DNA from: Plasmodium relictum
Lineage: Eukaryota > Apicomplexa > Aconoidasida > Haemosporida > Plasmodiidae
Direction: 5' to 3'
NCBI RefSeq assembly: GCF_900005765.1
Contig: NC_041685.1
Coordinates: 682,001-746,000 of the forward strand
Length of the DNA stretch: 64,000 nucleotides
The translations under genes and the position numbers were made by a program. The notes beneath the pieces were generated by a model, which was given only the letters and a program-made list of their open reading frames with translations, was not told where the DNA came from and ran no database searches. This document shows positions 58,223 to 64,000 of this stretch, piece after piece. Position 1 is the first letter of the stretch; every line of letters begins with the position of its first letter.

Positions 58223-60406
58223 TTAAACAATACCGTCATATACGAATAAACTTAATTCTAATTCATCATTTTTTAAATCTAAATCATCGAATTTACAAAA
58301 ATTATAAGAATTCTGATAATATTCTTTTGACAAAAATGTAAAGGGACCTTTAGTAATTCCATTAAGTGAAAAACATATATATTCATCTAGTATATCATAA
58401 TGTTCTAACTGCTTTAAACCTACACTGACATAACTAAAAAAAAAAAAATAAAATAAAATAAAATAAAATAAAATAATAATAATGAGTAAATAAGATGTGC
58501 AATTAAAATATAAGGGTGTTGTAAAGGAAACAATCCTATATTAGAAACGACTAAACAAAATAAAGTAAAATGAATATGAGAAAATTAAAAATATTACCCT
58601 TTTTTTGCTGATTTATGGCCATCTAACCAAATTTTTAATTTAAATGATTTTTTTCCTGCAAAGGAAAATGAGGAAGTAGTCAAAGGAATATTTCCCATTT
58701 CTCTAAATCTCCAAAATAATTTCTATCAAAAAAAAAAAAAAAAAAAAAAGTAAAATAATTTATAAAATATTAGCATTAATATTTAATCTCGTAATATTAA
58801 TAATAAAAAAAAAAAAATAAAATAAAAAAAATGTATGTTGCATATATTACAGTATTATTTATTTGTATATAAATCTTTCTTTTTTTGGTTTATTTTTTAT
58901 TATTTTTTTAGTTTTTTCTTTTTTTTCCCCTTTTTTTTTTTATTTTCTTTTTCCTTTTTTTTTATATACCTCTTGAACATTTCTAATTGTCCACACTACT
59001 TTGTAATTATGTATATGAAGGGAGTCAACTTTATTTATATTACTTATTGTAAAAGAATCATTTATTTTTTTTTTTAAAGTATAATCTTTATCAATATTCA
59101 TATATAAATATTTATTATTATTCATGTTGATGTAATGCTCTAAATAATGATTCATTTTCCTTTTATCATCTGCTATGCTTTCATATTTCTTCGTAACTTC
59201 ATCTGTTTTTAAGCAATCGTATTTTGCTTCACTTTTAATATTGTTTTTGTATTTATAAATATAATAATAAATTAAATTTAATATTTTGGATTTATTGTAT
59301 TTTTCTATATGATCAATTTGAAAAAAGTTATAGAAATTATAAAAATTGAAAAGGGGTGTATTTACAAATACATTTTTTAATGAATCTCTTTTTAATATAT
59401 ATTTGTCTTTAAGTTGATTATTTAAAACATAATCATGAATATCATCGACTGAAATTTTTTTTTCGTATGTATATACTTTTCTACGATATCTTCCTATATG
59501 CATATTTTTTTTTAGTTTTTTTAATTTTTTTTTTTTCTTTTTGATAAGCAATCGACTATTTGTTCCATCCTTCTTTTCATCTTTGCTTTTTTCATTTTCA
59601 TTTATTTTTTCTTCATCTTTACTTTTTTCATTTTCATTCATTTTTTCTTCATCTATTTTCTTTTTATCTATTTTTTCTTCATCTTTATTTTTTTCAGTTT
59701 CATTCATTTTTTCTTCATCTATTTTCTTTTTATCTATTTTTTCTTCACTTATTTTATCTTTATCTCTCGTGTATCTGTCTAATTTCCTATTCATATTCTC
59801 TTCATATATAGACAAATTACTTTCATTTTTTTGTTCATATTCTATTTTATTATTTTCCAATTCAGGAAAATTATACTCTTTTTTATTCTTCGTAAAAAAA
59901 TTGAAATTTTCATTTTCGTCAAATTTATCTTTGCTATTATCAAAGTTATTATTTTCATCTGAATAATTTTGATTACATTTCAGTTTCTGTTCAATATAAT
60001 CAAATATAGAATATTTTTTATTTTCACTAAATATATTATCTTCTATACCTTCGTTTTTCTTTTTTAATTTATAAAATTTCAATAACCTCCTTCTCAATAA
60101 TTTTTTATTTACTTTTTTTTTTTCGTCTTTTTCATCTTTCTTTTTTTTTTTTTTTTTTTTCTTTTTATTTCTTCTTCTTACATGACTAGGAATACTTCTT
60201 ACCATAGATTGATCTTTTTGTTTTCTAAATATCAGTCTTAATTGAAAATTTGATAATTTGTTGAAATAATTATTGAAAGTTTTCATATAATATTTTTTTT
60301 TTAAAATAAAGTTATTATTTTCAAATGTTGAATTAAAGCAAAAATAAAATAGGAGGTTTTTTAAATAAATGAACAGAAACAAATGAAGAAAACATTTCAA
60401 ATCCAT
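58223..60406 (-). CDS. Signal-bearing Lys-rich protein with MATH/TRAF-like C-terminal domain, three exons
   Basis: Exons 60406-58970, 58722-58598 and 58433-58223; 1773 nt, 590 residues, phases consistent. The N-terminus has a hydrophobic segment (CFLHLFLFIYLKNLLFYFCF) and then a basic stretch with a polylysine run, so a secretory or apicoplast route is possible (inference). The middle (about 215-285) is built of tandem EEKIDKKKIDEEKMNE-type repeats. The end reads as a beta-sandwich only after splicing: YKVVWTIRNVQE, KLFWRFREMGNIPLTTSSFSFAG, SFKLKIWLDG, GYVSVGLKQLE, EYICFSLNG and LELSLFVYDG. This order of W-x-I..., S-x-F, F-x-L-x-I-x-x-x-G and Y-x-S-x-x-L is that of MATH (meprin/TRAF homology) domains. 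MATH domains bind peptides in adaptor proteins. The assignment is by pattern, so moderate confidence. Confidence 0.65.
58445..58484. repeat. (AAAAT)n pentanucleotide repeat in an intron of the MATH-like gene
   Basis: Tandem AAAAT units followed by AAT units, immediately upstream (gene sense) of the exon 3 acceptor, where it forms the pyrimidine-rich tract on the coding strand. Confidence 0.8.
59575..59765 (-). repeat. Coding tandem repeats (EEKIDKKKIDEEKMNE type) in the MATH-like gene
   Basis: Two near-identical units of about 66 nt (22 residues) plus shortened copies of about 36 nt, encoding Lys/Glu/Ile/Asp repeats. High nucleotide identity between copies suggests recent duplication. Confidence 0.85.
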
Positions 60407-60707
60407 TTATTTATTTATTTTTTTTCTCTAAGGATTACATTTATCTTTTTTTCTCTTTTTTTTTGTTTTTTCATAAAATAATATTTTCAAATTAACATTA
60501 AAAGAAAAACAAAAACTATTTTTTCTTTTTTTTAAAATAAACATAATTGAAATAATGACAAAGGCATAAAAATATAAAAAAAAAGAAAAAAAAAAATAAA
60601 TGATAAATAATTAAAAAAAAAAAAAAAAAAAAAGTAATACAAATATGATAAAATAAAAATATATGTACGAAATTAAAAACAAAATGTGAAAAATAAAAAA
60701 GAAAATT
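60407..60707. other. Short spacer between RPF1 3' end and MATH-like gene start
   Basis: About 0.3 kb, AT-rich, with an A-run near 60613-60633. It must contain the MATH-like gene promoter. No other feature. Confidence 0.5.
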
Positions 60708-61090
60708 CTAAAGATACATTTTCTTTCTATTAACTTTCATATCAGGTCGTAGCAAAAATTCATACATTTTTTCTTTGTCATTAATTAATCCATCCTAATA
60801 ATAAAAAAAAAAAATATAATATTTTAAAAATATTACTTTAACATATGGAAAAAAGAAAAAAGATATTTCCAAAAATATATATGAATGTGTAAATAGTACA
60901 ACAAAAATTAAAAAAAAAAAACTATATGAAAAAGAATAAAATTTAAAATATGAATAGAAAAAGAAAAAAAAAAAAAAACCTTAAGGTTAAGTAGTTGTAA
61001 AGTAAATCCAGGACCTATTTCACTTAAATTACATTTTTTCTTATCTTGAAAATTATACCTACAAGTATATGTTCATATAAAAAAACGAAA

Positions 61091-61132
<42 letters not shown>

Positions 61133-62042
61133 CAGGATGTATAATTTATTTTTTATTATTTCATAAAAGTAGAAAAAAGAATTTATTATGCAAATATGTT
61201 TTTAATTTATAAAAGGTTTACTTAAAATGACGAAAAAAAATGAAATCTCTTTGATTATAGAAAACAACAACTTTCTGTGCTTTATACTCAGGATTAAAAG
61301 GAACTAAAGTATGTAGTTGCCTTTTTATTCTTTCTCCAATAAAAGTATTAAAATTAGTTATATATACTTCTGGTGGTAATGTTGTTATTTCTACTTGTGT
61401 TTTATTGTTATGAGCATAAAAAATATTCCTAATAGAAAATTTGGATGTAGGTCCATTAGGTAAAGTGCTTATAAAGATATTTTTCGGATGTTTATCTATT
61501 CCTTCTTCTATAAGGATAAATGTTGAAAATTTATTTTTAATTGAATTTTCAATAAGAAATTCAATTGAATGATTTAATCTAGGCTCGTAAAAAATATGAG
61601 GAAAAGTTAAAGATAATTCTTTCATAAATAAAATTGTATATTTAGATGGTCTTTTTATTGATGTTATTATTATATTTGGTTCTCTTTTATTTTTAAAATA
61701 ATCACTAAATTCGTCTATATAGTTTTCATTCAATAAAAATTTCTCATTTTCATAATTAATTTTATTTTCGTCAAAAATTGATAGTCTTTCTATTGTCTTT
61801 GGAATTTTTTTTTCAATAGGTATATTTAAGGATTTCTTGTTTTTTTCTTCTTCTTTTTTCTGTTTACGCAAAATTAATTTTTTTAAATGAGCTTTCCCTT
61901 TTAATGCATTTTTTCTGTTTTTATTCTTGACATTACGAGATATTTCATTATATTTATCCACATCAATTTTTTCTATTTCATTTATTGATAAACATTTTTC
62001 CTTAGTCATATATCTTAATTTTTTTCTCTCTTTTTTGTTCAT
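60708..62042 (-). CDS. RPF1: Ribosome production factor 1 (RPF1), Brix domain, three exons
   Basis: Exons 62042-61222, 61058-60980 and 60794-60708; 987 nt, 328 residues. The start is the first in-frame ATG (MNKKERKKLRYMTKEK). RPF1 is a nucleolar Brix protein needed for large-subunit pre-rRNA maturation. The basic N-terminal segment precedes a full Brix domain: NIIITSIKRPSKYTILFMKEL; TFILIEEGIDKHPKNIFISTLPNGPTSKFSI; PPEVYITNFNTFIGERIKRQL; and PFNPEYKAQKVVVFYNQRDFIFFRHF. Exon 2 continues with YNFQDKKKCNLSEIGPGFTLQLL, matching the family's LGPRFTLKL element, and exon 3 gives the short terminal helix ending RKKMYL. Length is near human RPF1 (349). High confidence. Confidence 0.95.
61099..61130. 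repeat. (TA)n microsatellite in RPF1 intron 1
   Basis: About 30 nt of alternating T and A in the 163-nt first intron of the RPF1 gene. No function implied. Confidence 0.8.
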
Positions 62043-62983
62043 TTTAAAAAAATTATTATCAAAAACAATAATTTTATATTTATTCAATAAAAAGTTAAAA
62101 AGAAATATATAATAAAATAAATCCAAAATACTAATAATAAATTATAAATTCACATAATAACGATGTAATATATGACTATGTCGAAATAAATAAAAATGAC
62201 AAATACTATATAATAATAAAAATTTTATCATGTGTATTATTTAAAATAAAATCAATATTAAAAATATATTTTCACAAATGATATATTATCCGTCGTAATT
62301 ATATAAAAATTGTTAATTTTTTTTTATTTCCCATTTTTAAATAAACAAAATAAAAAAAAAATGTTTACTATGTAATAAATTATTTTAGCAACATTATTTA
62401 ACTAAAAATATATAATTGTTATTTTAAAAATATTTATTTGAAAATCCTCACTTTTTATATAGATAAAATTAATAGAAAATTGTTAATTCTTCAAAAAAAA
62501 AAATAATAAAAAATTTAATATTTTAAAACAAAAATCTCTAAAAGAATGAAATCTCACAAATTTCTATTTTTTGTTGTAAATTTTTTTTTTTTTTTTTTTT
62601 TTTTTCTAGATAAATAAATAACGAATTAGGAAACAAAATTAATATCTATTTCATGCATATATGTTCTTTTAATTTAGGAAAAAATTTCAAAATTATTTTT
62701 AATATTTATTACAAAGATATAAAATAAAATATAATGAAATAAAAAATAAAATAAAAGAAAAACGAAAAATAAAAATAAAACAAAAAAAATAAAAAATAAA
62801 AAAATATAAAAATATTAAAATAAAGCAATATTAAATAAAATAATATAAAATATTAAATTAAATTAAAAAAAACTAAAGTTTTAATAAAAAATAAACAAAA
62901 AATAAAATATTATGATAAATGATATAAAAGAAGAAAAACAAAATTATGATTAACAATTTTTTTAATTTTTATTTTTAATAAAA
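62043..62983. other. Divergent promoter region (RPF1 / Lys-rich protein)
   Basis: About 0.94 kb between two start codons. A T-run lies at about 62582-62605, and an A-rich block near 62730-62910 resembles degenerate AAAAT repeats. The RPF1 frame is open for 84 nt upstream of its ATG without another ATG. No other exon recognised. Confidence 0.55.
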
Positions 62984-63646
62984 ATGTCTAATTTAAGTAG
63001 CTTATTAATATCAAATAACAGTTTAAAAAATGAAACAAAAAGTTTACTTAGAAGTATTAATGAAAATGAAAACAATGACAAAAACATAGAGACGATAAAT
63101 TCAGAAAGTGTAAAAATAAAGTTAATAAATTTACAAGAATATAAAACAAAAAAGTTTTTAGATGAACGTAAAAATATTAATGCATGGAATTCCAATAACA
63201 ATCAGAAAAAAGATGAAAAAAAAGAAAAGAAAAAAGAAAAAAAAAAAGAAACAGAAACAGAAAAAGAAAAAGAAAAAAAAATAGAAGAAAATAATGAAAA
63301 AAAGTTATTTAGGCCAACTCCACTTAAACAGAAAAAAGAAGAAGTGGTAGAAGAGCTATTTCCTGATTTATTGCAATCAAAAAAAACTAATAAGTCAGAA
63401 AAAGAAAAAAAAAAAAATCAAATTCCCAAAAAAAATAAAAAAGAAAAAGCAGATAAGAAAAAAAATAAAGAAGAGGAAGAAATAAACTTTCCTCAAATAG
63501 AGGAAATACAAAAAAAGAATTTTAATATTTTTGATGTAGTTGATATAAAAAAAGATTATGAACCTATTCAGAGAAATTCAGATAAGGTTTTAGAAAAGTA
63601 TAAGAATAAAAAGAAATTTGATGATTCTATGATATTATGTAATTAA
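62984..63646 (+). CDS. Lys/Glu-rich protein of unknown function (220 aa)
   Basis: Single reading frame of 220 residues. The N-terminus (MSNLSSLLISNNSLKNETKSLLRSIN) looks helical. The centre (about 75-170) is Lys/Glu low complexity, and the C-terminus has more information-rich pieces: RPTPLKQKKEEVVEELFPDLL, INFPQIEEIQ, FNIFDVVDIKKDYEPIQR and the end FDDSMILCN. There is no signal peptide or domain I recognise. Lys/Glu-rich proteins with short conserved motifs are often nuclear or ribosome-associated scaffolds (speculation). Continuation through further exons downstream was not seen. Confidence 0.6.
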   Translation: MSNLSSLLISNNSLKNETKSLLRSINENENNDKNIETINSESVKIKLINLQEYKTKKFLDERKNINAWNSNNNQKKDEKKEKKKEKKKETETEKEKEKKIEENNEKKLFRPTPLKQKKEEVVEELFPDLLQSKKTNKSEKEKKKNQIPKKNKKEKADKKKNKEEEEINFPQIEEIQKKNFNIFDVVDIKKDYEPIQRNSDKVLEKYKNKKKFDDSMILCN

Positions 63647-64000
63647 ATATTTTGTTCTATTATAATTAATAGCGTTTTATGTATTAATATAACTTTATTT
63701 ATTTTATCTCTATAACCAATTTTTAATGTAATAAATACATTTATATATATATCTTAAAGAAAAAAGTAAAATACTCTTTTTTTATATATTTTTTTCTAAT
63801 ATATATATATATATATATTGTTTTGTTATATTTATTTAATATATTGCATTATTTTAATTATATTATACATATATATTTTTTTTTATTCTATATTTTTTAT
63901 CAATATAAAATATTTTATCCCATAGTATTTTTATATCCACTTAATTTTTAATTCATTTAGTTTAATCTTTGCATTTTTGTATTTACTTTTTTAAAATTTT
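63647..64000. other. 3' flank to the window end
   Basis: AT-rich with a TA microsatellite near 63800-63819. No exon visible before the window ends. Confidence 0.5.

Noticed and set aside
59541-59966. Plus-strand Ser/Phe-rich reading frame with internal repeats
   Set aside because: It is the antisense shadow of the KIDEE coding repeats of the minus-strand MATH-like gene.
1-64000. tRNA, rRNA, CRISPR arrays, transposons, subtelomeric var/rif/pir-type genes
   Set aside because: None could be recognised. GC content is uniformly low with no GC-richer island such as tRNA genes usually form, and all genes are core housekeeping types.

Overview
This is nuclear DNA from a malaria parasite (genus Plasmodium). 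Base composition is extremely AT-rich, with poly(dA)/poly(dT) tracts and TA microsatellites in nearly every non-coding stretch. Genes have many short AT-rich introns with GT..AG ends, the proteins are rich in Lys and Asn with low-complexity inserts, and several carry the signal-plus-basic leader typical of apicoplast import. I cannot fix the species. From memory and unverified, the elongase, DnaJ-like, Arf-like, IMPDH, E2 and NifU-like genes occur in a comparable order on P. falciparum chromosome 9, so this looks like a conserved core region, not a subtelomere. I see no mobile elements, rRNA, tRNA, CRISPR arrays or multigene-family genes.

I built 21 gene models. Eleven are multi-exon models assembled by hand from splice sites; in each, the exon lengths sum to a multiple of three and every junction keeps phase. 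Left to right: ELO-type fatty acid elongase (+); nine-exon mitochondrial HscB/Jac1 co-chaperone (-); secretory CS-domain protein (-); small four-exon secreted protein (+); 1491-residue unknown (+); five-exon Arf-like GTPase with a degenerate switch II (+); 1280-residue leader-bearing helical protein (+); CRAL-TRIO/Sec14 protein (+); IMP dehydrogenase (-); three-RRM Prp24/SART3-like protein (+); six-exon Ubc7/UBE2G-type E2 (-); WDR44-like WD40 protein (-); five-exon Sm/LSM-like protein (+); six-exon 2086-residue unknown (-); RAP-domain protein (+); apicoplast-type NFU with a second, degenerate NifU domain on a separate exon (-); basic unknown (+); CTR9-like TPR protein (+); signal-bearing protein with a MATH-like C-terminus (-); RPF1 Brix ribosome-biogenesis factor (-); Lys/Glu-rich unknown (+).

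The region is housekeeping in character. Themes are Fe-S cluster biogenesis in two organelles (HscB, NFU), RNA metabolism (Prp24-like, LSM-like, RAP, CTR9-like, RPF1), purine synthesis (IMPDH), lipid metabolism and transfer (ELO, CRAL-TRIO), membrane traffic (Arf-like, WDR44-like) and ER-type ubiquitination (UBE2G-like E2). No operon-like organisation is expected. Genes are separated by AT-rich spacers of about 0.2-1.6 kb, except one convergent pair whose stop codons overlap in a TTAA palindrome.
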